From: Gymnorhina tibicen
Lineage: Eukaryota; Chordata; Aves; Passeriformes; Artamidae
Length of the DNA stretch: 64,000 bases
Assembly (NCBI GenBank): GCA_013399875.1
Contig: VXAZ01000995.1
Coordinates: 268,797-332,796, forward strand
Reading direction: 5' to 3'
In this document: positions 1-12,545 of the stretch, piece by piece
Position numbering within the stretch: the stretch's first letter is position 1
Layout of the letters: each line of letters starts with the position of its first letter
Program-made: the position numbers and the translations under genes
The notes under the pieces: model-generated
The model's input: only the letters and a program-made list of their open reading frames with translations
What the model was told of the DNA's origin: nothing
The model's database searches: none

Positions 1-1549
1 TTAGCCTTTTGACTATTTTTCCTCTCACCACCAGTCGTCCAGTGGAGAAACCTTGTGGGCAGCTCAGGCATGTTGGAGCAAGCATTGTATTAATGTGGTT
101 GCTGCCTGCAGCGAGGCTCAGCATAACTAAGTGTTTATCTGTGTTTCTGTTGCTGTAATTCCACAAGTCCTGTAATATTCCATGATCTTAGGAGATGAGG
201 AAGAAAACTGCAAAGATTACAGCAAGAAAAAATCCCCTTTCTGATTTTAGAGATAGATGGGGGAAGAACCAGATCTTGTAACCCTTTGTCTAGAGCTCTC
301 TAGAGACATGTCTTAGGTGATGTGGGACACTCTATTTGGCATTCAGTAGACTGGAGTTGTTGGAAGTAGCTTCCAGTTTGATATCCAGGACTGTGGGCAG
401 CTAACCACAAAGTGACCACATTCCGTGGAGATTTACCACAGTCTCCACACATTTACCACAAATGTGGTTTGACGTGCTGTTAGTGGCCATCTCTCCCTCC
501 ACACTTGGTAATTTTTGTGTTGCACATAGATTTAACTTAAAGACATAGCTACTGCCTGTGTCAAAATTAGGGTGGAACACTACAAGGGACTTAATTTTGT
601 TACTGGAGGGATTTTTCGCTTGGGAGTTCTGAGGCAGAACCTGTGGCCTCACAGGGGCTATGTGTGGTGAGGCTTCCCTTCCCTCAGCGACAGTAAGTCT
701 TTTTTCTCTCTCGCCTGAGTTATTGAGACAGTGTCAGAAATTGCCTGGTGATTTTATCACCCTGCCCTGGTGCAATCACACTTGTTCAAACCTGGGAGCT
801 AACTTTGGGTCTAGATACTTTGGTCCCGTAGCAGCAGAGGAACTGCTTTGTTGACTTTTGTGCAGTAGAAAACTTGTGGAGGAGGCTGAGATGGGTGGCT
901 GGGGATGCATTTTCTTGGAGAGAGTGAGTCAAAACCAGCTGGAGCATTTCTTAGTGTTGTTAAGTGTGCCGAGTGACCCTGTGCTTATGGGATATGGGGG
1001 AGATCCCTGTGTTGCTCTGCCTGCACAGACAGTGCATGTCTCCCCAGCAGCGATTTACTGAAAAGCGAGAGACAGACAGCTAGGAAAACTGATGTTATTT
1101 TGCAATTGTTAAAAATCTGGCAAAAGAAAGAGGAGCGTCTAGTAATATCTCTGTGCAAGCAAGTAATGTGACCTTAAACAAAGCAGAGCTACTGTCTATT
1201 AAAGCTGTCCTGAAAAGTCTGCCCTTGCAATATGGCTGTGTTGCTCACGTTCTGGTCTGTATTATTCAGAAATCTCCCAGAAAACATTGTGTCTTCAGAG
1301 AATGAAACACATGTACATTTTCCTTTCCTGCACCTCTAACAAGGAACTGGCTTTTTGGTCTTTGAGGGTGCAGGAGCTCTACTGTTCATTTGCAAGGGAG
1401 AAGTAGAGCTCACCATCACATTTTGAAGTTTTTATCCACCCTTTCCTGGGTCACTGCTGGGTAGCAAAGCTGACCATGATGTGCTCAATCTGCTGCATCT
1501 GTACTCCTGATGGCATTGAGAAGCTTTTGGGTGTTGATACATTGTACTA
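1..1549. other. Unique non-coding DNA, no gene recognised
   Basis: I see only short unrelated open frames here, none with a domain or a credible exon boundary pair. There is no repeat family I can name. It ends at the terminus of an LTR. Confidence 0.6.
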
Positions 1550-2099
1550 TGTGCTAGTTTGAAAGCAAACTAGTGAGAGAGTCCAAGTCAGAAATACAAT
1601 TTAATAGGAAAAATAAAATAAATGCAGTAGCGCAAAAAAAACCAACCCACTGACAAGGTCAGAGCACAAACCTGACCCCCTGACAATCGGGGGGTTGGTA
1701 ACAGTCCAATTAGATGGTGACTGCAGTCCTCCTGGAGTGATGGTTCTGTTGAAGGGTCTGGTCTTCCTCTGAAGGTCCAGCAGTGTTGTAGATCTTATCC
1801 TCTGGGATCCCAGTAGGTAAGTCTGCCTCTGCTGTTCCAGGCCCCAGATTTTTATCCTTGTGGGAATGCTTGGTTCCTTCCCCCTGGGCGGGGCATCTCA
1901 CAATGGGATGGTGAGTCATGGGGCAAGGCACTGATGGGCCATTAACAGGAAATAGTCCAGGTGCAGGTTATCTCTGAGTCGTACAGCAAGGCATTGTTGG
2001 GCCCATTAACAGGAGATAGTGCAGAGGGAGGAGGCAAGGAACATTGCTACACCTGGTCTCAACAGCTCATGGTAATAGAATACACTGTAACCCAGGACA
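1550..2099 (-). mobile_element. Solo LTR of an avian endogenous retrovirus, reverse orientation
   Basis: Read on the minus strand the element starts TGTCCTGGG and ends CTAGCACA, giving the TG...CA termini expected of an LTR. It carries an ATTAAA polyadenylation-type signal near its 3' end (plus strand about 1600). The text closely resembles LTRs I associate with songbird ERV families, a family match made from memory without alignment. The U3 part contains an imperfect direct duplication (1923-1960 and 1986-2024). The U5 end has a perfect 8-bp inverted repeat, CTAGTTTG/CAAACTAG, at 1554-1561 and 1566-1573. No primer-binding site or polypurine tract adjoins either end, so it reads as a solo LTR left by recombination. 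I found no clean target-site duplication (acta before, actg after), so the boundaries may be off by a few bases. Confidence 0.8.
1923..2024 (-). repeat. Direct duplication inside the LTR U3 region
   Basis: A segment of about 38 bases (core GGGCC-ATTAACAGGA) occurs at 1923-1960 and again at 1986-2024, about 63 bases apart, with a few substitutions. Tandem U3 duplications in retroviral LTRs commonly carry enhancer elements. Whether that holds for this old copy is inference. Confidence 0.75.
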
Positions 2100-4800
2100 A
2101 CTGTCATACCAAGGGTTAAACAAATTGTGAGATTTGGAGTTGTCTTCCTTGAGGATGAGATTGGCAAGATCTGTTGCCCATTTCTTTTTCTTACTGGGAC
2201 ATGGTCCTTTATGTATCAATCCTGTAAAAGCTATGGTGAAATCAGTCAAAGTAGGGATTTCTCTGGAATGGACCAGTGAGATTTGTACTTTCAGTGTTCG
2301 TTAGTATTGTCACAATCCTGATGCAATTTCAAGACAATTTTTGTATTTCTGCAACCTCAGTGGGAATACTTTAGAAAACTTGAAAGCTGTTGCAAGACAT
2401 GGAAGCTCTTTACTGTGCTGCTGTTCCCCTATCTAGAGGTTCTCGAGTCTCATGACAGTGTTAGGAACACAAAGAACAGGCCAGAGAGAATATGCGTGTA
2501 GTCCTATATACACAGGTGGTAGAAGTGTCTTAAATGCTCTGAGTGTGAGTATAATTTCAGTCCTGGAGAAATGCTGAAAAAGGTTTCAATACAGAGATAC
2601 AGATTATTTTCCTTGATTAGAAAAAACCAAACTCTGAACAGTACTGCAAATATTTATTTGAGCAAAATGTATGAAATGTGGAAAAGGATTCTGAGAAACC
2701 TCTTCCAGGCATTACATCTAGATATCAGTCTATCACTCATTGTCCAGGTAGTATGGGATTTGAGACACTTAGGGTAGTTCTACACCTCCTTTTAAGTGGT
2801 ATACATGTTAAATGACTGGAGGTGATATCCTGCCTCAAGTTTGAATCAAGTCCAAATACTCCCCTGCTGATGGGAGCAGCAGTTGGTCAGGCAAATTAGG
2901 AAGTCACTGCATCTGAATTTAGGAAGATTAATTTATTGCTTCTCTTCTCTTTTTATGATAACAGTAAGTAGACACGGACAGAAATGATGAAAAATATTTT
3001 GCAAAAGAAGATATCAAAAGATATTTTTCTGATCCTCTAGGGGAAAGGGAAGGAAATAAAATAACATTTTCATTGGAATTCTTTTCCAGACCTGTCTATT
3101 TTTTAGAAACACTTCATGTTCAATGTGTTTGTGAATACTCCTGTAAACATAATTGCATCTGGTTGTGTCAATTCGTTGTGTTACTTGGGGGGACAAAAGG
3201 AGTGTGGGAGTAAAGTAAACATCTTGAAGATTAAATCACATCTTTTATTCAAATATGTTTTGAAATGGGGACATAGGTAACAATGGCCATATTCAGTTAC
3301 TAGTTTCATAAATTTGGGAATAATCCAAATTGATTAGAAATTTTGACTGCTTCCTTGACTTCTTCACATCTGCATTATTGGCATTAAGTAGAATTTACCA
3401 GTTCTTGTCAGTCCTTGGAACAGCTTTTATAATGAAGGGGATATAGCTGGAGATAACAGTGAAAAGTTCAAATACTTTGAAGTCTGTCCAGTGGGGCTTT
3501 GTTCTTTTCTTTGGTGGGGACTGGAGGAAGCATGTGCATGTTTGGGTTTTTTATTTTTTTTAATGCAGTCTAATTGTGCCGTGGTATTAAGACAGTACAT
3601 CTTTAAATTTTCATATGAAAGTATGAGCTTTGGTATGACAGAATATCAAAGTGAACCGCCACTTGTATATTGCCTAGACGTTACTTTAGAGAGAAAACAA
3701 CAGGAGCGAGACGAAGCCATACATATGTTAAATTCACATCAGTAATAAAGATTAAGTAGAAGTTAATAGCATCCCAGTCATGCTTGTGGAGGTAATCTCC
3801 TTTCTGAAAATTCAAAATTAGATTTGGAGGATCGAAGCAAACAGGGGGTGAGACTTTGGCGTAATATTTTAATCAAATTGTCATGAATGAGTGGATACAA
3901 TTAAGAATTCTGTCAGTCACAGTGCTGAGCCCCTTTTGTTAGTCAGCTGTTGTGAGGGATGCACTAGGGCATCGTGGGTAGAGATTAAACTTGACCTTTC
4001 CCAGGATCTTCATTTTTGACCCTCTGGCTAGGCTTTGCTTGTCAGATGGCTATTTTTTTAAACTATTTATTTAATTATTTGTTTTAAAGAGATGGTAGTA
4101 AGATTTGGGGACACACAAAGATGGTCCCTCTGTTTCAGTTGGGGTTTTTTTTCCCCTTTTGCTAAATGCAGCAGACAAGGCTCAATAACAGCTCCCTGTC
4201 AGCTGCAAAGTGCCCATCTAAGCCTCTTTCCTTCATTACTCCTCTGATGTGTACTGTATGTCATTCCTTGGACAAATTTGCAGCTGAAGAGTTTCTGCCA
4301 AAGGCAATACAACTTAACGTGCAGAGAAATGTTTTCTATTCAATAAGATGTGCTCTAACATTGCTCCAGCAGAGTTGCTTGGCTTTTCAAGTCCTTTAGA
4401 TAGCTTGGGCTCCTCTCTAGAAATTTTAACTATATTTCTCAAGGGGATTTCTAAGAATGCTTTTGGACAATCTTCTGTTACCAAGGAATTTTGTTCTGTG
4501 CACAGTCCTCTTGAGATTAAGGCAGATTTAACTCTGAGATTAAAAATCAGATACTTTATGTTTTCTGGTTCAACCAAATAATACATATTTTAATTGCTGT
4601 TTATGTAGAAGTATTCTGAAGTATGGAACTTTATGCACTGATTCACAATGGAAATACATCTTATTGGGAGAGTTTCTGTGAATTCATATTCTGTAGGACC
4701 AGACAAATAGGGGTTTGTCTAGTGGCCTATTGTAACAATTTGTTTTGTGGAATGCGTCGTGGCTCCAACTGAGACCAGACTCTGCTTCATTCGTCATTTT
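2100..4800. other. Unique non-coding DNA
   Basis: Nothing gene-like is visible. A 60-codon minus-strand frame at 2067-2249 runs into the LTR, but it has no retroviral domain I can name and lacks a polypurine tract, so it is not called as internal provirus. T-rich runs occur near 3546-3562 and 4060-4085. Confidence 0.55.
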
Positions 4801-4816
4801 AGGCATACCCTTGGAG

Positions 4817-4909
4817 ACAGTTTCTCTTCTCGGCTTTGGGATCTATGCAACTGTAAGTCCTTAGCTGTGGAACCACCAATCCCAAAACTTGGCTGAGAAG
4901 AGACTGTTT
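4817..4909. repeat. Imperfect inverted repeat (hairpin)
   Basis: The arm at 4817-4842 pairs with the arm at 4879-4909, with one mismatch and two short insertions. The shared core is CTCTTCTC/GAGAAGAG plus TTTGGGAT/ATCCCAAA. The spacer is about 36 bases. It may be an eroded palindromic element or a local inverted duplication, and no transposon family is recognised. Confidence 0.6.
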
Positions 4910-5984
4910 CAAACAAAGAAGCAAACAAACAAAAAAAACCCCAACATCAAATCAATAAAAATGTATATTCTGAAATGAAGCTGATTAGCCCTCTATCACA
5001 ATGTGACTTGGAAAAGATAAAATGAGTGATTGAAAAGTCTCATTTAATGTCTCTTCCCAGTGGCTTTAACAGTATCCAAACATTGAAATAGTCTGTATCT
5101 GCTGTTGGAAAAACTGGGGGAAAAGAAAATAAAAATCGTGTTATTTCAACACCGTGAATGGCTCCCCAAGGCATTAAAGTACATAAACACAACTACAAGA
5201 AATGCAAATATTAGAACCAGGGCTCACCACTCATTTATAAATGAAGATAAATCAGTTGTATGCAATAAACCGAGATTAACTTGATGCCTGAAGCGTGTTC
5301 TCTATTAGAGGTTTCCACATGCTCACACATAGGTGGGTTGTCATTTTTTCTTTTATTTTCTTCTTTTTCTGTTAAATAAAAAATGAATTTATTATTTTAA
5401 GCTGATCCCAGATGATTCTTTTATTTTCTGTCTTCTTTTTTCTTTTCCTTCCCTGCATTTTTATACAGAGTGTTTAGTAAATAGGAAGAAGTGCTTTCGA
5501 CATTGGGTGACAGTATGTAATCTACATTTCCTCTGTTTGTTTTACCTTTTGTTGCAGAAAGAATAAAGTCTGGGCAACTTGTGCTAGTACATCAGTTTCT
5601 TTGCACTCCTCTGTACTGTAAGACCTAATTATATTTTAACACTGCATTTACTCCATTTGCCTGGAGAATTATTTCAAATAAACTGACAGACCTATTGTGT
5701 TGTGACATCGTAGTAACTATTTTTTGTTGTTGTTTCGGGTCTTTGTTTGTCCCTTTGTTGTTGGGGTTTTTTTAAAATAAAAAAAACCAATGAAAACCAC
5801 AGAAAATAAGACCTTCTGTGAATTCAGCAATAGCACAAGAAATTGCATTAACAACATTTAAGCAAAGTGTTGAAAACATACCGAAATAAACGCTAGAGCA
5901 CTTCAGGGGTTGATAAGAATATGCATCAAAATGCTTGGCATTTAATTTTTTTTCTTTCTTCGGGAATTTAGCCAGTGAAATATA
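4910..5984. other. AT-rich unique non-coding DNA
   Basis: There are poly-T and poly-A stretches (for example 5760-5790) and one minus-strand POU octamer at 5202-5209. No exon or named repeat is seen. Confidence 0.5.
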
Positions 5985-6195
5985 GCTGCCAGTGTCTCAG
6001 GCCTGCGTGTGTTCTTCTGCAATATGCTCTCGATCAATCAGATTTGCATAACTAAACTGTCGGCAAGCCCGCTCGGCTGCCCAGGTGCAGGGCCATTTGC
6101 ATATAGAACAGTGAGGAGGTCCCAAGAGTCACTTCAGACTCCAGTGACTGCTGAGCCCGCAGTCCACACCGCACTGGAAATGAAATTGGAATGAC
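5985..6195. promoter_or_regulatory. Candidate conserved regulatory block with two POU octamers
   Basis: Two perfect ATTTGCAT octamers lie at 6042-6049 and 6095-6102, with an E-box CAGGTG at 6082-6087 between them. The block keeps several CpGs (near 6006, 6030, 6061, 6070, 6075, 6158 and 6173) while the surrounding DNA is CpG-poor, which is typical of constrained sequence. The octamer is the known binding site of POU-domain factors. That this is an enhancer is inference. The overlapping 61-codon frame has no recognisable protein character. Confidence 0.35.
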
Positions 6196-6360
6196 AAAAA
6201 AATGGTTGTGCTAGTCTGCAAGGGTGAAATATGCACTTGTGTTTCAAAGGTTATGTAGAGATCACAAGACAGCATTCAGGCACGAGAATATGCACAAGCC
6301 TCCAGGAAGGTAAATGCTGTTGTATGTGTTTTGTTTCCCTTCCCCCAGCCACAATGATAC

Positions 6361-6425
6361 ATATTTATTTTTTTAAATATATATGTGAGTAGATATATAT
6401 GTATACAAAAAAAGGTTTATTTTTT
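6361..6425. repeat. AT-rich low-complexity tract
   Basis: A mix of TTTATT, TATATATG and poly-A runs. This is simple sequence with no other signal. Confidence 0.8.
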
Positions 6426-6778
6426 CCTTTAAAGTTATGTACCGCATTTCACACATTCTGCAATGCTTAGGTATGGAGGAGGCAAAGAGTGCGGGTGTGT
6501 TTTAACTACATAGTTCATTCCAATTAAATCTCCTGGGGGACAAAATATAAATAAGAGACCTTTCCCTTGAGTTTATTTCTCTCTGGAATGCGCATCCACT
6601 TTTTCAACATGTTTGCCCAGAAGTCTATCTCCTGCTTCCTGGACTATTTATTACTCAATTAGAAGAGCTAAATGGTGAATAATTACCACAGTATCGATAC
6701 AACTGGAAATAGAATAAGAAAAAAATGGATTACAACACTGATTACTGAAAGCTCTTTATCTGAGGCTTGCCATAGGTA

Positions 6779-6862
6779 CAGTTATCCCCATTTTACATGC
6801 AGGAAAAGGAAATGCAGTGCTGAAGTGATTTTCCTCTAGGAAGACAGTGATCTGTTGGCTCT
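6779..6862 (+). repeat. MIR-like SINE relic
   Basis: The segment opens with a match to the MIR core beginning TTATCCCCATTTTACA, followed by a degraded GAGGAAA-like stretch and AAGTGATTT in the expected order. The rest is heavily diverged. MIR is an ancient amniote SINE and survives only as sparse old copies in birds. Identification is by eye from the consensus. Confidence 0.6.
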
Positions 6863-7228
6863 CTGAAAGGAACAGATTTAGTGGCACTGTGAGAGATCTG
6901 GTATGAGATTCTCTGTTCTAGCCATTAAGAAAGGTGGCCTCCTCTTCCCCTTATCACATCTCAGTAAGCATTGAAAGCAAAGGATACTCTTCTTAGCTGT
7001 AGTGTCAGATGCTCTTTTACCAAGGCAGTTTTGGGGTGCAGCAGTGCTGTGTGGGGCTGGAGCCAACTGCACCTCCTCCTCACAGCAGAACACATCCCAG
7101 CCCTGCCAAGGAAGAAACACTGCAGATTTGGCCCCCGCTGTAACTCACTGTTTTGGTGGGGGAGGGCAGGAGACAAGGTGTCCCTCCTGGTTTGAATGTC
7201 AGTTGTTGTCAAGTTGGCATCCTGAGCT

Positions 7229-7242
7229 GTTTCCATGACAAC
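7229..7242. promoter_or_regulatory. RFX X-box consensus site
   Basis: GTTTCCATGACAAC fits the RFX X-box consensus (GTHNYYATRRNAAC) at every position. It sits in a locally GC-richer stretch (about 7000-7270). X-boxes are bound by RFX factors, including at ciliary gene promoters. I see no promoter or gene start next to this one, so a distal site or a chance match remain possible. Confidence 0.4.
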
Positions 7243-7299
7243 AGCTTTTTGTGCTGGGGGACGAGGTCATGCACCTGTGATCTCGATGAAAAGGACAAT

Positions 7300-10040
7300 G
7301 AGAGAATGTACATTATTTAAAGCTTTTATCTTCCAGTATGTGTTTGAGTATAACCTTGAAATTGGGTGAATAAAGGGCAAAGTATATTTCTATGCATAGG
7401 AGTGAGGCAAACTAAATTGGTTAGAAAGAGGTGTGAGGAAGATTGGGGGCATTTTACAGCACAAACACTTCTCTAACTTTTCATGGATGGGTCCAGCTGT
7501 CTCATCAACCTTCCATCCTGTATATCAGCAAAAGTTCCCGGAGTGAAAGGGGTCCATCATTCTTGTGAGACTGAAAAGAAGGGCTAACAATAGACTTTCA
7601 CTTGGTACTTTCATAAAGGCTTGGATTAAGTTAGCCATTATGATTCTGCTTTGGTTGCCCACCACAGCTCCTGTTGTGTGAAGCTCTGGTTGAACACCGA
7701 ATGAAAATATAATTGTTGACCCAAAGAGCTTCCAGTCAGAGTGATCATTTAAGAATGCCTAAATATTCCCAAAGCTTCACTTAAGGCTTCAGTTAGATGA
7801 GGCCTGCCGGAAATAAATATAAGTTGTATTTTACTAAAAAAAGCTGGTTACTCCTTGCATTTTCCAAAATGAAAAGGAAATTCTGCAAGACAAAAATTAA
7901 AACCAAGCAGAGGTAGTTGGGTTTTTTGGTCACTGCTCTTGGTGTTGTCAACTTACTACCATCTTGGCTGGCTACGATTTTCTCCCTTTCAGAACTCCTG
8001 GAAAACATTGTTGCAGTATTTTCTTTCATAAGGAAAGAAATGTATGGATGGCTTATTGTGAATGAAAAAGAAACCAGAAAGACAATTCTGTAAAATAATA
8101 CTTAAATAATGAAATAAAATGAACTAAACCAAAATTAGGAAAAAATGAAAACCTCAGCTAACTCAAATGGAAACACAAATTATAATACTACCAGTCATAA
8201 AATATGTTTCTATTTTTATATGTGTGTGTATTCTATATAGGTAAATCAAAATGTTGACATTTTTACTTCAAATACTTGCATTTTTTGTCTGTGAGAGTCA
8301 TCTCCTGCAAACATACCGAAAGAAAACCCATAGACCATCCCAAAAAAGCAGGTGGTGCAATGAGAACAATTCAACAAATTTTTCTTTGACTATTAAGTCA
8401 TAAACTTCAGAGATGATTTGGATTAGAATTTTCACAGCTCGTATACATCAAGCATTTCTTTAAAATCAAAGCATTCAGGGTGGCTTTCAAATTTCTGCTG
8501 TTATAGAGATGAAAGGGACTGCACCAAGGGAGTAGAAATAAAACATCACAGAATGAGAAGAATCATTAGGACAGTAGATAGTCTGAGGAATGGCTACAAT
8601 TTTTAGAAAAGGCCATTAAGGTTAGGTGGTGGAAGCAGGGATGACTGCAGCCCAGATCTATCTTTCCTTCCTTTGTGCTCTTGGAGGGCAAGTGATCCCT
8701 TCACTGCTATCCCAATGGATGACAGAGATTTCCTGCCATTACTTCTCCTTGTATGGAGTGCCCAGTATGGAACTGCTAGAATCCATGGGATGTCAGGAGC
8801 AGGTTTGTGAGGCTGACATGAGAAACGTATGCATACAGATGCACAGAGCATCACACTGATCCCCAGTCACCAGAGCTATGAGGTGTGTCCTAGAGGACAA
8901 ACCAACCTCTGCCAGGCTAAGAAAAGGACAAGCTAAAGTAGAGGTCTCTCAGTGCTTGCACCAGCACAGTGATGACGCCAGGCTTTAGTAGTTGCACATT
9001 TAAACTCTCCCCTCCTCTCTTGATATGCAAGAGGAGACACTCAGTGGCTCCCTTGTCCCTCCCTCCTCGGTGTAAGTCAGCTGCTGTGCTTTGTGCCACT
9101 GGGCTTGGGGATAGCTGAGCAGGGAAAACCACACACAGTCACTGTTACTGGTGATGTATGAGGGAGAGAGAGATCACTGTCACAGTATATCTGCTATTTT
9201 CAATTTAATTAGTAGTCAGAACTTCATTTGTCAACTTAATCATTGCAGGCAGACACCACAGAGGTGGGAAGTAGGGGGAAAAAAATCGAGAAAACAAACA
9301 AAAGAAGGCCCATTTGTGGCTCTGTGAATATTTTATTTGTTTCTTAGCTCAGTTTATTTCAATATTTCATATATGCCAAAGCTTAGATTAAAAAAAATGA
9401 TGAATGTATGTAGTCTTGTCATTAAGTATTGGTTGCAGAGGAACTGGTCTTGTCAAGTTCTTTCAGTAAAATTGTGCTGTAGCCTGCAAAACTACTCAGC
9501 TTCTTCATGTTTCTTTGTGTGTTAAGTAGATAAACATTTGTTCTTGTTTCAGCTGACGGAAACAGTAGATTTTGTTGTTTGTATGCTGCTAGCTATGGCC
9601 AAACTGAAGGAAATTTTGCACAAAATAAGGAGAGACTCCATCTGGTTTATACAAGTCAGTAATTGTACTTCCCTACCTTTGGGTTAACCAAATTTTGAAA
9701 GAAAGAAGAAAAGTGGTGAGGTTTTATCCCTTGACTGGACTCTTCCATGATCAGGAGTGATGTGGTAAAGCTTTAATGGGCAAAGCTTTAATGGGCATAA
9801 ATAGGGCTTTCCTTACTCACTTGGGTGTTATGAGCCATTTTAAATCCGTTTTGGTACAGCTTGCAATAGGAAAATCCCATAAAATAGGTCAAGTTTCTGT
9901 TTTCTTGCCTCAGTTATTCACTCTTGCCTGATGAAAGGCTGGAATCAGAACACGGGGCCTGGAGCAGACATTCCTCAGGTAAAACAGTGGACAGCAAGCA
10001 CAGACAGGAGAGCTTGTTGGGCTTGCTGTGGCAGTGGACA
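7300..10040. other. Non-coding DNA without a recognised gene
   Basis: Several 60-80 codon frames occur on both strands, but none has domain content or matching splice signals. The only repeat structure noted is the short tandem duplication at 9767-9796, listed separately. Confidence 0.5.
9767..9796. repeat. Perfect 15-bp tandem duplication
   Basis: The unit AAAGCTTTAATGGGC is present twice, head to tail, with no mismatch. Exact identity suggests a recent slippage or repair event. Confidence 0.95.
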
Positions 10041-10046
10041 GTGGGC

Positions 10047-10084
10047 TCTGTGTGTGTGTCTGTGTGTGTGTCTGTGTGTGTGTG
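10047..10084. repeat. (TG)n microsatellite interrupted by CTG
   Basis: Blocks of TGTGTGTG are broken at regular intervals by a C, giving a compound dinucleotide repeat. Confidence 0.95.
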
Positions 10085-10399
10085 AACATCAGATCTCAGT
10101 GACAACAGTGGCACAAAGGACCAGCTCAGGCTGAATCACTGCCCCTCCATTCCTGTCAGCTGCTGCTGCCTCAGTCAGGGAAAGGAGAAAACATGTCCAC
10201 CCATCCCATTCATGCCTCCCCCAGCTGCCCTGCTGTGCCCTGAAGTGAAGGGACCTCTGGCCTTCAGGCCCTGTCCCTCACACCAGTGGCAAGGCAAGAG
10301 GTGCTGGTACTGCTCTCACAGTTAAAACTTTCCTCTGGTCTTCAGAGGAGTTGAATGACTCGGTCTGGCCTCCTCTTCTGCAGTGTGACTGTAAGGAAA

Positions 10400-10560
10400 C
10401 TCTTGCTGCCGCGTAAAGTTCCTCCTCCTTAATCCCGTTGTCTTATAACAATAACAGCTTAAGCTACCGAAAGTCTATTGTCATACTTCTCTCTATGATC
10501 ATAGATCATCCATCACTCCTTTCAAAGTGGCTTAATAATAGTACGCTATTACTTTGAGGA
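10400..10560. promoter_or_regulatory. Candidate conserved non-coding block
   Basis: It retains CpGs (in CCGCG, CCCGTT, ACCGAA and TACGCT) and contains SOX-like ACAAT/ATTGT and palindromic TATGATCATA words within about 150 bases. The neighbouring DNA is less patterned. Constraint is inferred, not measured. Confidence 0.25.
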
Positions 10561-12545
10561 AAACTTCAATGGCAGGTGGCAGTTCTTTACAGGAAGGCAG
10601 GGATTTTGTACTTGATGGATCTTAGCTTTCAGCTTGGGTTTGGTGGCTGCTGGTGGCACAAGGACTCTTCATGCTGGCTCACAGTGTGAAACTCCTGCTC
10701 CAGAGCCCACTGCCCCTGTTGCCTCTGGTTCTGCTTGCAGTGAACCCAGGCCAGGCCGCCATCATTTGCTGGCCTCTGAGCCATCCCTGACTTGCATGGT
10801 GTATCATCTGTTGCAGTTCCTCACACTTCTGCCCAGCACTATCTTTAGCAGGGAAAAGAGGAGTAGAATAATTTGAGAAAATAGTGGAGTGGGTTAGGAC
10901 AAAGGTAAGTGGGAGCCACTGGATTCTGGGAGGGAGTTCTGTGGTAACATCTCCTCTAATGCACGAAGAAGAGCAGGAGGATTGAAATGTAGTTAGGGCT
11001 GCAACTAGCCCATGGATCAAGTCCCTCAGGGAAAACAGTCCTGTGCAAAATCACATCAGAGTTGCTGAGTAATGGAAAGTCCTTGAGGAGAAAGAGAGAT
11101 GGAGTCTTATGCTCTCTACCACCAGAATCCTGTTCTTGTCATCTACCACAATGCTATTACATCTTGGTACATTTTTGCTGTCATGGGTGTGGGTATTTGG
11201 GAGTCTGTCTCTGGATGGTGTTGCCCCTCGTGTCACGCAGTGGTAGTAAATGATGGTAGTGTTGGTATCAGATTGATGCTGGGAAGTCCCAGTAGACCCT
11301 ATGGAATATGTAACCCGAGTAGATTGCACAAACTCAAAGGCTGGGGAGGGAGTGGTGATTGTCACGAAATGACGTGACCAAAATCATCAGAAAGGTGGTG
11401 GCAGAGCTGGGACTGGAGCTCCTTTCCTGTACTCCGCTGCCTCGGTGAGAAAACTTTGCTGTAAGATCTCTACTGTGGCTGCAACTCTTCCAGACAGCTT
11501 GTACTCTCCCTTGTCATCAGCTGCTGAACTCTGGCCCCAAAGGACAAGATTCATCATGTGTTTATGTGGATTTGCTCTGTGAAAACACAATGGTCCGTAG
11601 GTTAATTCAGGTCTTACAAAACATGTGCTGATGATCTCTAGACTGTTCTTTTTTTCCATAAATATATAGCTCGTAACTTTTAATTTTTGCTAGGTATTTT
11701 TGGAACTGAACATTTATTTTGTGAATATGTGTTGAAAAAGAATATGAGAGGGCATGCAACCATTGTCAGAGCACATTCTTAAAGAGTGTGTGAATGTGTG
11801 TGTATGGCCTTCTAATCAGATGGGTTGGAAGACCAAACTGCCTGGCTTCTGCTATGGTGTGATGATTCATGAGTCACACCAGCTCCCTCTGTGCCTCACC
11901 TCTTTCTTCCCTTTGTCCGCCTCAAATATGGCTCTCCAGCAATGTTTTCTTTACAGTGTTGTGTGGCCTGGATCACAGTTTCATGCCAAAGTGCTCTTCT
12001 TGTAGCATAAATTATACGTAAAATGCTGCATAAGTATTATATTCAGTTTTTAACATGGTCTCTTATGCAGGATTCACGGAGCTTTTAGGTGATATTGTGC
12101 TGGTTTCTTAATTCAGCTTTACTGTCCTTTGTGAAGCTTCTCTGATGCTTCTTTGTTTTGAATATTTCTGATGTGCCTGAAGTATTTTGGTACATGGTAT
12201 TTAAATACAATAGGAATAATTAGCAAAAATAGAATACTGATCCTGACAATGGCACTCTCACTGCCTTTCTCCTTCAGTCAGTTTTCTAGTCATTTTTGTA
12301 AGAATTTTCTGCTTTTACGTCTAAACCAAACCTGCTATCACAGAAAACTGTTGGTCAGAACTAATGAAAACCAGTTATTTAAATGAAATGTCACTTAAAT
12401 GAAATGTTACTTAAATGAAAATGAATTACTTAATAATTTCCCACTATGAATTCTTTGTATCTCGAAGGAACCGTTCATTAGGAGAGCTCACAGCTTTTGA
12501 AAGAGCAATGAATTTGTATGTCATTGCAACAGCCTGTTGAATTAA
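10560..12545. other. Non-coding DNA
   Basis: A segment at 10837-10903 has an acceptor-like CTTCTGCCCAG before it and AAAG/GTAAGT after it, but stops occur in the frames inspected. I treat it as a weak non-coding exon possibility only. A short tandem array of about 16 bases (unit like ATGAAATGTTACTTAA) lies at 12381-12430. Confidence 0.45.

Noticed and set aside
2067..2249. Open frame running into the first LTR, possible internal provirus
   Set aside because: No retroviral motif and no polypurine tract at the LTR edge. A solo LTR explains the site.
10047..10084. CRISPR-like regular repetition
   Set aside because: It is a TG microsatellite with C interruptions, without repeats and spacers.
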